Assembly: GCF_001667185.1 (NCBI RefSeq)
Contig: NZ_LZIC01000041.1
Span: 79,815-143,814, forward strand
DNA from: Mycobacterium sp. 852002-50816_SCH5313054-b
Lineage (GTDB): Bacteria > Actinomycetota > Actinomycetes > Mycobacteriales > Mycobacteriaceae
Direction: 5' to 3'
Length of the DNA: 64,000 nucleotides
Under the pieces are notes generated by a model that worked only from the letters and a program-made list of their open reading frames with translations, made no database searches and was not told where the DNA came from. The position numbers and the translations under genes are program-made. Of this stretch, positions 42,399-52,452 are shown one piece after another (the first letter of the stretch is position 1; each line of letters begins with the position of its first letter).

Positions 42399-43027
42399 GT
42401 AAGGTGCCGTTCCTGTCGCGGGCGGCTTTCGCCCGGCTCACCAGCCCGACCGCCCGGGCCTGCCTGCGGGTGGGGCTGACGCCCGACGCCGTCACCATCC
42501 TCGGCACCACCGGATCTGTGGCGGGGGCGCTCACGCTCTTCCCGACGGGCAAGCTGTTCGCGGGGGGCTGCGTCGTGTGGTTCTTCGTGCTCTTCGACAT
42601 GCTGGACGGCGCGATGGCCCGGGAGCGGGGCGGCGGCACCCGCTTCGGCGCGGTGCTGGACGCCACGTGCGACCGCGTCAGCGACGGCGCCGTGTTCTGC
42701 GGCCTGCTGTGGTGGATCGCCTTCGGCATGCACGACAAGCCGCTGGTGGTGGCGACGCTGATCTGCCTGGTCACCTCGCAGGTGATCTCCTACATCAAGG
42801 CCCGGGCCGAGGCCAGCGGGCTGCGCGGCGACGGCGGCATCATCGAACGGCCCGAACGGCTGATCATCGTGCTCGTCGGCGCCGGTGTGTCGGACTTTCC
42901 GTTCGTGGCGTGGCCCCCCGCGCTGCCGGTGGCGATGTGGCTGCTGGCGGCGGCCAGCCTGGTGACCTGCGCGCAGCGGTTGCACGCCGTCCGGACGTCT
43001 GCCGGCGCGACGGAGCCGATGCCGTGA
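42395..43027 (+). CDS. pgsA1: Phosphatidylinositol phosphate synthase (CDP-alcohol phosphatidyltransferase)
   Basis: A 210-residue membrane enzyme that joins CDP-diacylglycerol with inositol phosphate, the base lipid for PIMs and lipoarabinomannan. The CDP-alcohol motif D-G-x2-A-R-x8-G-x3-D-x3-D reads DGAMARERGGGTRFGAVLD followed by ATCD. About five or six membrane helices are present. ATG 42395 overlaps the HIT gene stop. The orthologue is Rv2612c in the same order. Confidence 0.92.
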   Translation: MSKVPFLSRAAFARLTSPTARACLRVGLTPDAVTILGTTGSVAGALTLFPTGKLFAGGCVVWFFVLFDMLDGAMARERGGGTRFGAVLDATCDRVSDGAVFCGLLWWIAFGMHDKPLVVATLICLVTSQVISYIKARAEASGLRGDGGIIERPERLIIVLVGAGVSDFPFVAWPPALPVAMWLLAAASLVTCAQRLHAVRTSAGATEPMP

Positions 43028-43947
43028 TCCGGGATCTGGCCCGCCTGACCCGCGGCACGGCCACCGACTGGGCATATGCGACCGGCTGGGTTGCCGTGCG
43101 GACGATGCCGGAGTTCGCCGCGCGCAACGCTTTTGGCGCCGGGGCCCGTTACGCGGCCCGCAACGGCGGACCCGACCAGCTGCGCAAGAATCTGGCCCGC
43201 GTCATCGGGGTGCCGCCGGAGGAGGTGCCCGACGAGCTGATGCGCGCCTCGCTGGCGTCCTACGCGCGGTATTGGCGGGAGGCCTTCCGCCTGCCGACGA
43301 TGGATCTGGCCGCGCTGGCCGACCAGCTCAACGAATCGGTGTTGGGGCAAGGCAATCTGGACGGGGCGCTGGCGCGGGGCCGCGGGGCGGTGTGCGCGTT
43401 GCCGCACAGCGGCAACTGGGACATGGCCGGCGTGTGGCTGGCGCAGACGCGCGGCACCTTCACCACCGTCGCGGAGCGCCTCAAGCCGGAGTCGCTGTAC
43501 CGGCGCTTCATCGACTTCCGCGAGGGCCTCGGTTTCGAGGTGCTGCCGCTGTCCGGCGGCGACCGCTCGCCCTTCGAGGTGCTGTGCGACCGGCTGCGGG
43601 ACAACCGCGTGGTGTGCTTGATGGCCGAGCGCGACCTGACCCGCACCGGCGTCGAGGTCGAGTTCTTCGGCGAGCCGACCCGGATGCCGGCCGGCCCGGC
43701 GAGCCTCGCCGTCGCGACCGGGGCGGCGCTGGTGCCCGCGCTGTGTTGGTTCGAAGGCGACGGCTGGGGCGTTGACCTGCAGACCCCCCTGGACTGCAGC
43801 AGCGGCGACGTGCGTGCCATCACCCAGGCGCTGGCCGATCGGTTCGCCGCAGGCATCGCCACCCGCCCCGAGGACTGGCACATGATGCAGCCGCAGTGGC
43901 TGGCCGACCTGTCGGACGCGAAGCGGGCGAGGTTGAGGGCGACCTGA
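43024..43947 (+). CDS. patA: Phosphatidylinositol mannoside acyltransferase (PatA type)
   Basis: A 307-residue lipid A-type acyltransferase (LpxL/HtrB superfamily), which adds a palmitoyl group to the mannose of PIM1/PIM2 at the inner face of the membrane. The catalytic H-x4-D is HSGNWD near residue 126, and the substrate motif AERD follows later. The start is GTG 43024, overlapping the pgsA stop. The orthologue is Rv2611c, between pgsA1 and pimA. Confidence 0.92.
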   Translation: MIRDLARLTRGTATDWAYATGWVAVRTMPEFAARNAFGAGARYAARNGGPDQLRKNLARVIGVPPEEVPDELMRASLASYARYWREAFRLPTMDLAALADQLNESVLGQGNLDGALARGRGAVCALPHSGNWDMAGVWLAQTRGTFTTVAERLKPESLYRRFIDFREGLGFEVLPLSGGDRSPFEVLCDRLRDNRVVCLMAERDLTRTGVEVEFFGEPTRMPAGPASLAVATGAALVPALCWFEGDGWGVDLQTPLDCSSGDVRAITQALADRFAAGIATRPEDWHMMQPQWLADLSDAKRARLRAT

Positions 43948-45071
43948 TGCGGATCGGGATGGTCTGTCCGTACTCGTTCGACGTGCCGGGCGGGGTGCAG
44001 TCCCATGTCCTGCAGCTGGCCGAGGTGATGCGCGCCCGCGGGCACGAGGTGAGCGTGCTGGCGCCGGTCTCGCCGCACGCGTCGCTGCCCGACTACGTCG
44101 TCTCCGCGGGCAAGGCCGTCCCGATTCCCTACAACGGGTCGGTGGCCCGGCTGCGGTTCGGCCCGGCCACCCACCGCAAGGTGAAGAGGTGGCTCATGCT
44201 GGGTGACTTTGATGTCCTGCACCTGCACGAGCCCAACGCGCCGAGCCTGTCGATGCTGGCGCTGAACATCGCCGAGGGCCCGATCGTGGCGACGTTCCAC
44301 ACGTCGACCACCAAATCGCTGACCCTGAGCGTCTTTCAGGGCATCCTGCGGCCGATGCACGAGAAGATCGTCGGCCGCATCGCGGTGTCCGACCTGGCCC
44401 GGCGCTGGCAGATGGAGGCCCTGGGCACCGACGCGGTGGAGATCCCCAACGGCGTCGACGTCACGTTCTTCGCCAAGGCCCCCCGGTTGGACGGTTATCC
44501 GCGGCCGGGCAAGACGGTGCTGTTCCTGGGACGCTTCGGCGAGCCCCGCAAGGGCATGGCGGTGCTGCTGGAAGCGCTGCCTCGTGTGGTCGAGCGGCAT
44601 CCGGATGCGCAGTTGCTGATCGTCGGTCGCGGCGACGAGGACGAATTGCGCGCGCAGGCGGGCGAATTGGCGGGCCGTCTGCATTTTCTCGGCCAGGTGG
44701 ACGACGCGGGCAAGGCGTCGGCGCTGCGCAGCGCCGACGCCTACTGCGCGCCCAACACCGGAGGGGAGAGCTTCGGGATCGTCCTGGTCGAGGCGATGGC
44801 CGCCGGCACCCCGGTGGTGGCCAGCGACCTGGACGCCTTCCGGCGCGTGTTGCGCGACGGCGAATGCGGGCGCCTGGTGCCCGTCGACGACGGCGCCGCG
44901 CTGGCCGACGCGTTGAACGAGGTGCTGGACGACGCCGCGCTGCGCAAGCGCTACGCGGCGGCCGCGACGGCGGCGGTGCACCGCTACGACTGGTCGGTGG
45001 TGGCCAGCCAGATCATGCGGGTGTACGAGACGGTCGCCGGTGCGGGGGCCAAGGTGCAGGTGGCCAGCTGA
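43947..45071 (+). CDS. pimA: Phosphatidylinositol alpha-mannosyltransferase
   Basis: A 374-residue GT4 glycosyltransferase that starts PIM synthesis by moving mannose from GDP-Man to phosphatidylinositol. It shows the GDP/acceptor loop VPGGVQSHV at the N-terminus, LHLHEPNAPS, and the GT4 E-x7-E motif in GGESFGIVLVEAMAAGTPVVAS. ATG 43947 shares one base with the preceding stop. It is preceded by patA and followed by the Nudix gene with the same one-base overlap. Confidence 0.95.
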   Translation: MRIGMVCPYSFDVPGGVQSHVLQLAEVMRARGHEVSVLAPVSPHASLPDYVVSAGKAVPIPYNGSVARLRFGPATHRKVKRWLMLGDFDVLHLHEPNAPSLSMLALNIAEGPIVATFHTSTTKSLTLSVFQGILRPMHEKIVGRIAVSDLARRWQMEALGTDAVEIPNGVDVTFFAKAPRLDGYPRPGKTVLFLGRFGEPRKGMAVLLEALPRVVERHPDAQLLIVGRGDEDELRAQAGELAGRLHFLGQVDDAGKASALRSADAYCAPNTGGESFGIVLVEAMAAGTPVVASDLDAFRRVLRDGECGRLVPVDDGAALADALNEVLDDAALRKRYAAAATAAVHRYDWSVVASQIMRVYETVAGAGAKVQVAS

Positions 45072-46108
45072 TGACGTGGGCGATCCTCGCCATGACGGCG
45101 CTCGGCGTCGTGCTCGTCGTGCTGGGCGCGTGGGCCTACCGGACCGCGAACCGGCTGGACCGGCTGAACGTCCGCTACGACCTGTCGTGGCAGGCGCTCG
45201 ACGGTGCGCTGGCGCGCCGCGCGGTGGTGGCGCGCGCCGTCGCGATCGACGCCTATGGCGGTGCCGCCGAGGGCGGCCGGCTCGCGGCGCTGGCCGACGC
45301 CGCCGAGCGCGCGCCCCGGTCCGCGCGCGAGTCGTGCGAAAACGAGCTCTCCGCCGCGCTGGCGAGGGTCGATCCGGCGGCGCTGCCGGCGGGCCTGATC
45401 GGCGAGCTGGCCGACGCCGAGGCGCGCCTGGTGCTGGCCCGCCGCTTTCACAACGACGCCGTTCGGGACACCCTGGCCCTGGCCGAACGACCCATGGTGC
45501 GCGCCTTCCGGCTCGGCGGCACCGCCGCGCTGCCAAGCTATTTCGAGATCGCCGAGCGCCCGCACGCGCTGGCGCACGGCGAGGCGGGCGTGCCCAGTCA
45601 CCGCACCTCGGCGCGGGTGGTGCTGCTCGACGAGACCGGCGCGGTGCTGCTGCTGTGCGGGTCCGACCCGGCGAACCCGGCGTTCGGTGACGGAGCGGCG
45701 CCCCGCTGGTGGTTCACGGTGGGCGGCGAGGTGGGCAGCGGCGAACGGCTGGCCGAGGCCGCCGCGCGGGAACTGGCCGAAGAGACCGGCCTGCGGGTCT
45801 CGCCGACCGACATGGTCGGGCCGATCTGGCGGCGCGACGAGGTCTTCGAGTTCAACGGCTCGCTGATCGACAGCGAGGAGTTCTACCTGGTCCATCGCAC
45901 CAGCCGGTTCGAGCCGTCCCTGGTGGGGCGGACCGAGCTGGAACGCAGCTACATCCACGGCGCCCGGTGGTGTGACGCGAATGACATCGCCGCCCTGACC
46001 GCGGCGGGCGAGCAGGTATACCCGCTGCAACTGGGCGAATTGCTGCCCGCGGCCAACGGGCTGGCGGACGGCGACCGCAACCCCGGCCTGCTCGAGTCGA
46101 TCCGCTGA
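45071..46108 (+). CDS. Membrane-anchored Nudix hydrolase (Rv2609c-like)
   Basis: A 345-residue protein. One N-terminal membrane helix (AILAMTALGVVLVVLGAWAY) and a helical linker precede a Nudix domain at about 175-310. The Nudix box G-x5-E-x7-R-E-U-x-E-E-x-G-U is exact (GEVGSGERLAEAAA and RELAEETGL). It should cleave a nucleoside diphosphate linked to a moiety, facing the cytoplasm if the single helix anchors it. ATG 45071 overlaps pimA by one base. Its role with PIM genes is unknown. Confidence 0.88.
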   Translation: MTWAILAMTALGVVLVVLGAWAYRTANRLDRLNVRYDLSWQALDGALARRAVVARAVAIDAYGGAAEGGRLAALADAAERAPRSARESCENELSAALARVDPAALPAGLIGELADAEARLVLARRFHNDAVRDTLALAERPMVRAFRLGGTAALPSYFEIAERPHALAHGEAGVPSHRTSARVVLLDETGAVLLLCGSDPANPAFGDGAAPRWWFTVGGEVGSGERLAEAAARELAEETGLRVSPTDMVGPIWRRDEVFEFNGSLIDSEEFYLVHRTSRFEPSLVGRTELERSYIHGARWCDANDIAALTAAGEQVYPLQLGELLPAANGLADGDRNPGLLESIR

Positions 46109-46153
46109 TCACGAGCAAACTCGCTTGTCGCTGACCATTAGAGTGGAAGCGCA

Positions 46154-47071
46154 ATGGACGAACAGAAGAAGCCAGTCGAGTCGAACCAGGCGGTGACGGG
46201 CACCGCGCGCGTCAAGCGCGGCATGGCCGAGATGCTCAAGGGCGGCGTCATCATGGACGTCGTCACCCCGGAGCAGGCCCGGATCGCCGAGGGTGCCGGC
46301 GCCGTCGCGGTGATGGCGCTGGAACGGGTGCCGGCCGACATCCGCGCCCAGGGCGGGGTGTCGCGGATGAGCGATCCCGACATCATCGAGAGCATCATCG
46401 CCGCGGTGACCATCCCGGTGATGGCCAAGGCGCGGATCGGGCATTTCGTCGAGGCGCAGATCCTGCAGAGCCTCGGCGTGGACTACGTCGACGAATCCGA
46501 GGTGCTGACCCCGGCCGACTACACCCACCACATCGACAAGTGGAAATTCACCGTGCCGTTCGTCTGCGGCGCGACCAACCTCGGCGAGGCGCTGCGGCGC
46601 ATCAGCGAGGGCGCGGCCATGATCCGCTCCAAGGGCGAGGCCGGCACCGGCGACGTCTCCAACGCCACCACGCACATGCGCGCCATCGGCGGCGAGATCC
46701 GCCGGCTGACGTCGCTGTCCGAGGACGAATTGTATGTGGCGGCAAAGGAATTGCAGGCCCCCCACGAGCTCGTCGTCGAGGTGGCCCGGGCGGGCAAGCT
46801 GCCGGTCACGCTGTTCACCGCCGGCGGCATCGCCACGCCCGCCGACGCGGCGATGATGATGCAGCTCGGCGCCGAGGGCGTGTTCGTCGGCTCGGGCATC
46901 TTCAAGTCCGGCGCGCCCGAGCACCGCGCCGCCGCGATCGTCAAGGCCACCACCTTCTACGACGATCCCGACGTGCTGGCCAAGGTGTCGCGCGGGCTGG
47001 GCGAGGCGATGGTGGGCATCAACGTGGAGCAGCTCGCGCAGCCGCATCGCCTGGCCGAACGCGGCTGGTAA
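46154..47071 (+). CDS. pdxS: Pyridoxal 5'-phosphate synthase, PdxS subunit
   Basis: A 305-residue TIM-barrel lyase making PLP from ribose 5-phosphate, glyceraldehyde 3-phosphate and ammonia supplied by PdxT. Motifs include [30 protein letters not shown] and the phosphate-binding [16 protein letters not shown]. It lies 45 bp after the Nudix gene with its own AT-rich upstream. In M. tuberculosis a PPE gene and pdxH intervene here; they are absent. Confidence 0.95.
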   Translation: MDEQKKPVESNQAVTGTARVKRGMAEMLKGGVIMDVVTPEQARIAEGAGAVAVMALERVPADIRAQGGVSRMSDPDIIESIIAAVTIPVMAKARIGHFVEAQILQSLGVDYVDESEVLTPADYTHHIDKWKFTVPFVCGATNLGEALRRISEGAAMIRSKGEAGTGDVSNATTHMRAIGGEIRRLTSLSEDELYVAAKELQAPHELVVEVARAGKLPVTLFTAGGIATPADAAMMMQLGAEGVFVGSGIFKSGAPEHRAAAIVKATTFYDDPDVLAKVSRGLGEAMVGINVEQLAQPHRLAERGW

Positions 47072-47085
47072 GCCTAGGGCTATTG

Positions 47086-47922
47086 GTGGCGATCGAAGAG
47101 ATCCTTGATCTCGAGCAACTCGAGGTCAACATCTACCGCGGTCGGGTGTTCAGCCCGGAGTCGGGATATTTCCAGCGCACCTTCGGCGGGCACGTGGCGG
47201 GGCAGTCGCTCGTCTCGGCGGTGCGCACCGTCGACCCGCGCTACCAGGTTCACTCGCTGCACGGGTACTTCCTGCGGCCCGGGGACGCCAACCAGCCCAC
47301 GGTCTTCATCGTCGAGCGCACCCGCGACGGCGGCTCGTTTGCCACCAGGCGCGTCAACGCCATCCAGCACGGCGAGATCATCTTCAGCATGGGGGCGTCC
47401 TTCCAGACCGACCAGGAAGGCATCCACCACCAGGACCCGATGCCGGCCGCGCCGCCGCCCGACGGCCTGCCGGGCCTCGACTCGATCAAGGTGTTCGACG
47501 ACGCCGGGTTCAAGCAGTTCGAGGAGTGGGACGTGTGCATCGTGCCCCGCGACCAACTGCAGCTCCTGCCGGGCAAGGCCTCCCAGCAGCAGGTCTGGTT
47601 TCGCCACCGCGACCCGTTGCCGGACGACCCGGTGCTGCACATCTGCGCGCTGGCCTACATGAGCGACCTCACGCTGCTGGGTTCGGCGCAGGTCACCCAC
47701 CTCGACGTGCGCGAGCACCTGCAGGTGGCGTCGCTGGACCACGCGATGTGGTTCATGCGCGCGTTCCGGGCCGACGAGTGGCTGCTGTATGACCAGTCGT
47801 CGCCGTCGGCCAGCGGCGGTCGCTCGCTGTGCCAGGGCAAGATCTTCACCCAGACCGGCGAGATGGTCGCGGCGGTCATGCAGGAGGGACTGACCCGCTA
47901 TCGGCGCGGGTACCAGCCGTGA
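47086..47922 (+). CDS. tesB2: Acyl-CoA thioesterase II
   Basis: A 278-residue double-hotdog thioesterase of the TesB type, cleaving acyl-CoA to free acid and CoA. It shows [28 protein letters not shown] and [20 protein letters not shown] with the catalytic aspartate region. The start is GTG 47086 ([10 protein letters not shown]); TTG 47083 is possible. It sits between pdxS and pdxT as Rv2605c does, an odd but conserved placement. Its stop overlaps pdxT (GTGA). Confidence 0.92.
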   Translation: MAIEEILDLEQLEVNIYRGRVFSPESGYFQRTFGGHVAGQSLVSAVRTVDPRYQVHSLHGYFLRPGDANQPTVFIVERTRDGGSFATRRVNAIQHGEIIFSMGASFQTDQEGIHHQDPMPAAPPPDGLPGLDSIKVFDDAGFKQFEEWDVCIVPRDQLQLLPGKASQQQVWFRHRDPLPDDPVLHICALAYMSDLTLLGSAQVTHLDVREHLQVASLDHAMWFMRAFRADEWLLYDQSSPSASGGRSLCQGKIFTQTGEMVAAVMQEGLTRYRRGYQP

Positions 47923-48515
47923 GCCTGCCCCGGGTCGGGGTCCTGGCGCTGCAGGGCGACACCCGCGAGCACCTGGCGGCGCTGCGCGAGGCCGGAGCCG
48001 AGTCGATGCCGGTTCGCCGCCGCGACGAGCTCGACGCGGTGGACGGGCTGGTCATCCCCGGCGGCGAATCCACCACCATGAGCCACCTGCTGCTCGATTT
48101 GGAGCTGCTCGAGCCGCTGCGCCGGCGGCTGGCCGAGGGCCTGCCGGCCTACGGCGCGTGCGCGGGCATGATCCTGCTCGCCAGCGAGATCCTCGACGCC
48201 GGCGCCAGGGGACGGCAGGCGCTGCCGCTGCGCGCGATCGACATGACGGTGCGGCGCAACGCCTTTGGTCGGCAGGTCGACTCGTTCGAGGGCGACATCG
48301 AGTTCGCGGGCCTCGACGACCCGGTGCGCGCGGTGTTCATCCGCGCGCCCTGGGCGGAGCGGACGGGTGAGGGCGTGCGGGTGCTGGCCCGCGCGGCGGG
48401 CCACGTCGTCGCGGTGCGGCAGGGCCCCGTGCTGGCGACGGCGTTTCACCCCGAGATGACCGGCGACCGCCGCATCCACCACATGTTCGTCGACATCGTC
48501 AACGGGGTCGCCTGA
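47919..48515 (+). CDS. pdxT: Pyridoxal 5'-phosphate synthase glutaminase, PdxT subunit
   Basis: A 198-residue class I glutamine amidotransferase supplying ammonia to PdxS. The oxyanion motif is [11 protein letters not shown], the nucleophile cysteine is in GACAGMILL, and the His/Glu pair is in [10 protein letters not shown]. The start is GTG 47919, coupled to tesB2. The complex assembles with PdxS in the cytosol. Confidence 0.95.
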   Translation: MSLPRVGVLALQGDTREHLAALREAGAESMPVRRRDELDAVDGLVIPGGESTTMSHLLLDLELLEPLRRRLAEGLPAYGACAGMILLASEILDAGARGRQALPLRAIDMTVRRNAFGRQVDSFEGDIEFAGLDDPVRAVFIRAPWAERTGEGVRVLARAAGHVVAVRQGPVLATAFHPEMTGDRRIHHMFVDIVNGVA

Positions 48516-48606
48516 CGCGTGGCGCTCGGCGACGTCGGGCGCCCACGTAGACTCGTTGGGCGAGTTGATCGAGCAGCAGAATGCAAAAGAAGAGGTAGAA
48601 ACACCG

Positions 48607-49362
48607 ATGAGCGGCCATTCCAAGTGGGCCACCACCAAGCACCAGAAGGCCGTCAAAGACGCCCGCCGCGGCAAGGAGTTCGCTCGGCTGATCAAGAACA
48701 TCGAGGTCGCTGCCCGCACCGGCGGCGGTGACCCGGCCGGCAACCCGACGCTTTACGACGCGATCCAGAAGGCGAAGAAGACGTCGGTGCCCAACGACAA
48801 CATCGAGCGCGCCCGGAAGCGGGGGGCGGGCGAGGAGGCCGGCGGCGCGGACTGGCAAACCATCACCTACGAGGGCTACGCGCCCAACGGCGTGGCGGTG
48901 CTGATCGAGTGCCTGACCGACAACCGCAACCGCGCCGCCAGCGAGGTCCGGGTTGCCATGACGCGCAACGGCGGCACCATGGCCGACCCCGGTTCGGTGG
49001 CCTACCTGTTCTCCCGCAAGGGCGTGGTCACCCTGGAGAAGAACGGCCTGACCGAAGACGACGTGCTGACCGCGGTGCTCGACGCGGGCGCCGAAGACGT
49101 CAACGACCTGGGCGACAGCTTCGAGGTCATCGCCGAGCCAACCGATCTCGTCGCGGTGCGCACCGCGCTGCAGGACGCCGGCATCGACTACGAGTCGGCC
49201 GAGGCCAGCTTTCAGCCGTCGGTCAGCGTTCCCGTCGACCTCGACGGCGCCCGCAAGGTGTTCAAACTCGTCGACGCGCTGGAGGACAGCGACGACGTGC
49301 AGAACGTCTACACCAACGTCGACCTCTCGGACGAGGTGTTGGCCGCCCTCGACGAGGAGTGA
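48607..49362 (+). CDS. yebC: YebC/PmpR family transcriptional regulator (TACO1 type)
   Basis: A 251-residue protein with the diagnostic N-terminus [15 protein letters not shown] and the family helices [11 protein letters not shown]. Members act as DNA-binding regulators or as factors easing translation of proline-rich stretches. ATG 48607 has AGAGGTAG upstream, after a 91-bp gap. The orthologue is Rv2603c. In many actinobacteria the gene is followed by ruvC; here ruvCAB is 4 kb downstream. Confidence 0.93.
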   Translation: MSGHSKWATTKHQKAVKDARRGKEFARLIKNIEVAARTGGGDPAGNPTLYDAIQKAKKTSVPNDNIERARKRGAGEEAGGADWQTITYEGYAPNGVAVLIECLTDNRNRAASEVRVAMTRNGGTMADPGSVAYLFSRKGVVTLEKNGLTEDDVLTAVLDAGAEDVNDLGDSFEVIAEPTDLVAVRTALQDAGIDYESAEASFQPSVSVPVDLDGARKVFKLVDALEDSDDVQNVYTNVDLSDEVLAALDEE

Positions 49363-49375
49363 GCGGCGCACACCG

Positions 49376-49999
49376 ATGACCGAGCCACCCGTCGTCAACC
49401 ATCACGCCGACCACGCGGGCTTCGGCGGTCCGATCGGGCTGGTGACCGCCCTCGGCATCCTCGTCGCGGGGCGCCGCAACGCGCGCCTGGCCGCCGAGTT
49501 GGCCGACGTGTCGGCCGCCGACGGCGTCGTCGACATCGGTTGTGGCCCAGGCAATGCGGCGCGGGCGGCCGCGCGGCGCGGCGCACGGGTCAGCGCGGTG
49601 GATCCGGACCCGATGATGTTGCGCCTGGCCCGCCTCGTGACGCGCGACCATCCGAGGATCAGCTGGTCGCAGGGCACCGCCGAAGCGCTGCCCGTCCCCG
49701 ACGGTGGTGCGACCGTCGTGTGGTCGCTCAAGACGGTGCACCACTGGAAGGACGTCACCGCCGGGCTCGCCGAGCTCCGGCGCGCCCTGGCGCCGGCGGG
49801 GCGCTTGCTGGTGCTGGAGCGACGGGTCCAGCCCGGAGCCACGGGCTTTGCCAGCCACGGGTGGACCGAACAGCAGGTCGAGTCCTTCGCGGCGCAGTGT
49901 CGTGCCGCCGGATTTGCCGGCGTGCGTCGCGACGAGCACCGGCGCGGCCGCGGGTCGGTGTGGGTGGTGCGAGCGGTCCGAGGCGACCACGCCACCTAG
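49376..49999 (+). CDS. Class I SAM-dependent methyltransferase
   Basis: A 207-residue methyltransferase with SAM motif I VVDIGCGPGNAARAAARRGA near residue 45, the acidic post-I residue in VDPD, and VVWSLKTVHHW as motif IV. It is of the UbiE/methyltransf_11 type. It lies 13 bp after yebC, where M. tuberculosis carries a toxin-antitoxin pair, and its end overlaps the convergent spermidine synthase-like gene by 4 bp. The substrate is unknown. Confidence 0.85.
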   Translation: MTEPPVVNHHADHAGFGGPIGLVTALGILVAGRRNARLAAELADVSAADGVVDIGCGPGNAARAAARRGARVSAVDPDPMMLRLARLVTRDHPRISWSQGTAEALPVPDGGATVVWSLKTVHHWKDVTAGLAELRRALAPAGRLLVLERRVQPGATGFASHGWTEQQVESFAAQCRAAGFAGVRRDEHRRGRGSVWVVRAVRGDHAT

Positions 50000-51537
50000 T
50001 AGTAGCCGCGCCGCATGTCCTCGACGACGCGCGGATTGTCCAGGGTCGACGGCTCGAGGGCGCGGGGCCCGATGTCACCGGAGAACACGGCGGCGGCCGC
50101 AAGCACCTGCTGGTTGAGGAAACGCAGCGGGGGCGCCCCGGCCGGCATCGTGGGTACGGGCGCAGCCTCCGCGCGCTGGGCCAGCGCGAAGCCCCAGTCG
50201 CCGAACGTCGGCACGTGCACGTGATACGGCGTGACGGCGTAGCCGGCCGCCCGGACCGTCGAGATCGTGCGCCAGAACGCGGTTGGCGTGGAGAACGGGC
50301 TGCCCGCCTGCACGACCATCAGCCCGCCGGGGGCCAGCGCGCGGGCGGCGAGCGTGTAGAACTCCGTCGAATACAGCCGGCCCAGGGTCGGTGTGTCGGG
50401 GTCGGGGAGGTCGACGATGACCGCATCGAACCGGTCCGGGGCGCCCCGCAGCCAGCTCATCGCGTCGCCGATGACGATCTTGACGCGCGGGTCGTCCAGC
50501 GCGCCGCCGTTGGCGTCGCGCATCGTGGTGCGCGCCAAGTCGATTACCGCCGGGTCGAGCTCGACCTGAACGATCCTGGCGACGCCGGGCTGGCGCAGCA
50601 GCTCGCGGGCCGCCAGGCCGTCACCGCCGCCGAGCACCAGGACCGAGCGCGCGCCTTTGGAATCACCGCCCAGCGCCGGGTAGACCAGGCTCTCGGTGTA
50701 GCGGTACTCGTCGCGGGTGGAGAACTGCAGGCCCCCGTCCAGGTACAGGCGCATGTCGTTGCCGCGCCGGGTCACCACGATCTCCTGATAGGGCGTGTGC
50801 CGGTAGGCGACGATCGGGTCGGCGTAAAGCCGTTGCCTGCTGGTGGTTTCGATGTCGGCCGAGCGCACCAGCAGCGTGGCGAGCACCGCGAGCGCGGCGG
50901 TGAGCGCGCACAGCGCCGTCGCCAGCTGCCGCGGCGAGACGACTCGGCGCAACAGGAACAGGGCCACGACGGCGGCCGCCGCCAGGTTGACGATGCCCGT
51001 GGCCGCCGCGCCGCGGATCATGCCAAGGTGCGGCAGCAGCAGGAACGGCCAGACCAGCCCGCCCAGCAACGCGCCCAGGTAGTCGGCGGCGTTGAGGTTG
51101 GCCAGCGTGCGGCCGGCGTCGGAGGGGCCGGCCGTGCGACCGCGTTGCAGCAGGGTCATCAGCAGCGGCACCTCGGCGCCGACCAGCCCCCCGATCAGCG
51201 CCGTGCCCACCGCCAGCACCCACGTCGAGCCGACCGAGCCGTCCAGGAACGCGAACACCACGTACAGCGCCGCCGCCGACAGCCCACCGATGATGCCGAG
51301 GGCCGCCTCGATGGCGATGAACGCGATCGCCGCGTGCGCCAACAGCGGCTTGACCAGCAGGGCGCCGGCGCCCAGCGCGGCGATGTAGCCCGCGACGATC
51401 AGCGAGGTGGCGACGATCCCGCCGCCGTTGAGGCTGGCCGACAGCGTCAACAGGGCGAGCTCGTAGATGATGCCGCAGGCCGCGCACGCCGCCACCGCGG
51501 CCAGCAGCACGGCGCGCCACCGCCCCGGGGAGGTCAT
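49996..51537 (-). CDS. speE: Polyamine aminopropyltransferase-like protein with membrane domain (Rv2601 type)
   Basis: A 513-residue fusion. Residues 1-210 contain about seven membrane helices. The C-terminal domain is spermidine synthase-like, with the decarboxylated-SAM site VLGGGDGLAARELL and VIVDLPDPDTPTLGRLYS. The M. tuberculosis orthologue Rv2601 is named speE. Membrane-fused members are common in actinobacteria, and whether they make spermidine is uncertain. Its ATG overlaps the stop of the DUF350 gene (ATGA). The five genes from here to 53577 on the minus strand form one likely operon. Confidence 0.85.
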   Translation of the reverse strand: MTSPGRWRAVLLAAVAACAACGIIYELALLTLSASLNGGGIVATSLIVAGYIAALGAGALLVKPLLAHAAIAFIAIEAALGIIGGLSAAALYVVFAFLDGSVGSTWVLAVGTALIGGLVGAEVPLLMTLLQRGRTAGPSDAGRTLANLNAADYLGALLGGLVWPFLLLPHLGMIRGAAATGIVNLAAAAVVALFLLRRVVSPRQLATALCALTAALAVLATLLVRSADIETTSRQRLYADPIVAYRHTPYQEIVVTRRGNDMRLYLDGGLQFSTRDEYRYTESLVYPALGGDSKGARSVLVLGGGDGLAARELLRQPGVARIVQVELDPAVIDLARTTMRDANGGALDDPRVKIVIGDAMSWLRGAPDRFDAVIVDLPDPDTPTLGRLYSTEFYTLAARALAPGGLMVVQAGSPFSTPTAFWRTISTVRAAGYAVTPYHVHVPTFGDWGFALAQRAEAAPVPTMPAGAPPLRFLNQQVLAAAAVFSGDIGPRALEPSTLDNPRVVEDMRRGYY

Positions 51538-51989
51538 GACACCGCCGCGGCGGTCACCCCTCCCACCGCGAGCAGTATCAGCGCCACCGCGAACGATCCC
51601 GGATGCAGCTCCGCCTCATCGATGTGCTCGTGGAAACTGCCCGGGATGAGCAGGTGCATCGCCAGCAACGCGATGCCCAGCAGGATCACGCCCATCAGCC
51701 CATACACGGCCACGCCGAGCAGCCCCTGACCCAGCTGGCTGTAGCTGTTGGTGATGGCGCTGATGATGACGGTGGTGAGTGAGATGTACATGGACCCGGC
51801 GACGACGACGGCGTTGGGGCGCCGATCGAGGAACACCAGCTGGCGCAGCTTCCCCGGGGTCAGCCAGTCGACCATGTAGAACCCGACGAGCAGCACGGCC
51901 ATGCCGACTGCGAAGTACAGGATCGTCGCGAGCGCGCCCTTCAGCACGGGATTGACGTCGACGGTTCCGATCTCGACGGCGAGGTACAT
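51534..51989 (-). CDS. DUF350 membrane protein (Rv2600-like)
   Basis: A 151-residue protein with four membrane helices in two repeats, as in DUF350 (LVGFYMVDWLTPGKL in the first, LIPGSFHEHIDEAELHPGS in the second). The function is unknown. In many bacteria DUF350 neighbours spermidine synthase-like and DUF4178 proteins, exactly as here, which suggests a shared membrane process. Start ATG 51989. Confidence 0.85.
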   Translation of the reverse strand: MYLAVEIGTVDVNPVLKGALATILYFAVGMAVLLVGFYMVDWLTPGKLRQLVFLDRRPNAVVVAGSMYISLTTVIISAITNSYSQLGQGLLGVAVYGLMGVILLGIALLAMHLLIPGSFHEHIDEAELHPGSFAVALILLAVGGVTAAAVS

Positions 51990-52020
51990 GATTGTCTCCT
52001 TTGCTCGAATCGCTAAGCCA

Positions 52021-52452
52021 TCACTTGGTCCCGCCGGGCCCGCCGGGGGAGCCGCCGGCGCCGCCCGACGGGGATCCGGGGAAGAAGCCGGGGCCGAGGA
52101 AGATGAACGAGCCGTGGCTGTACCCGGCGCTCAGGGGCTCGACGCGGATGCTGCACGGGTAGTTGCCGTCGGGGCCCACGATCACGATGTTGTTGCTGTA
52201 GCGCAGGTATTCGCTGTTGCCGTTGGCGGTGCGTGCCTCGGGCGCCTGATAGTCGGCGAGCGTGTCGGCGACCTGCTCGGCCGATCCGGTGCAGACGTAG
52301 CGCGTTCCGTTCACATCACGCGAGTACTCGTGGTAGTGGCCCGCGATGTAGGACCCGATGTTCTTCTGCTGCAGGATGATTCCGAAGACCAGCGACACGA
52401 CGGCGGCGACCGCCAGCGCGCCGGAAATCAGGAACAGCCGATTGCGGCTCAC
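52021..52452 (-). CDS. DUF4247 domain protein (Rv2599-like), membrane-anchored
   Basis: A 143-residue protein with one N-terminal membrane helix (LFLISGALAVAAVVSLVFGI), an external domain with two cysteines (RYVCTGSAEQ and NYPCSIRVE) and a glycine/proline-rich C-terminus ending GGPGGTK. The domain order fits DUF4247. The start is GTG 52452, overlapping the upstream DUF2617 gene by four bases. The cysteines may form a disulfide outside the cell. The function is unknown. Confidence 0.8.
   Translation of the reverse strand: MSRNRLFLISGALAVAAVVSLVFGIILQQKNIGSYIAGHYHEYSRDVNGTRYVCTGSAEQVADTLADYQAPEARTANGNSEYLRYSNNIVIVGPDGNYPCSIRVEPLSAGYSHGSFIFLGPGFFPGSPSGGAGGSPGGPGGTK

Noticed and set aside
43260..45536. 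758-codon minus-strand frame opposite patA-pimA-Nudix
   Set aside because: Arg- and Pro-rich antisense frame; the plus-strand genes have clear family motifs and coupled starts.
49540..51729. 729-codon plus-strand frame opposite speE
   Set aside because: Antisense of a well-recognised membrane and aminopropyltransferase protein; low-complexity composition.
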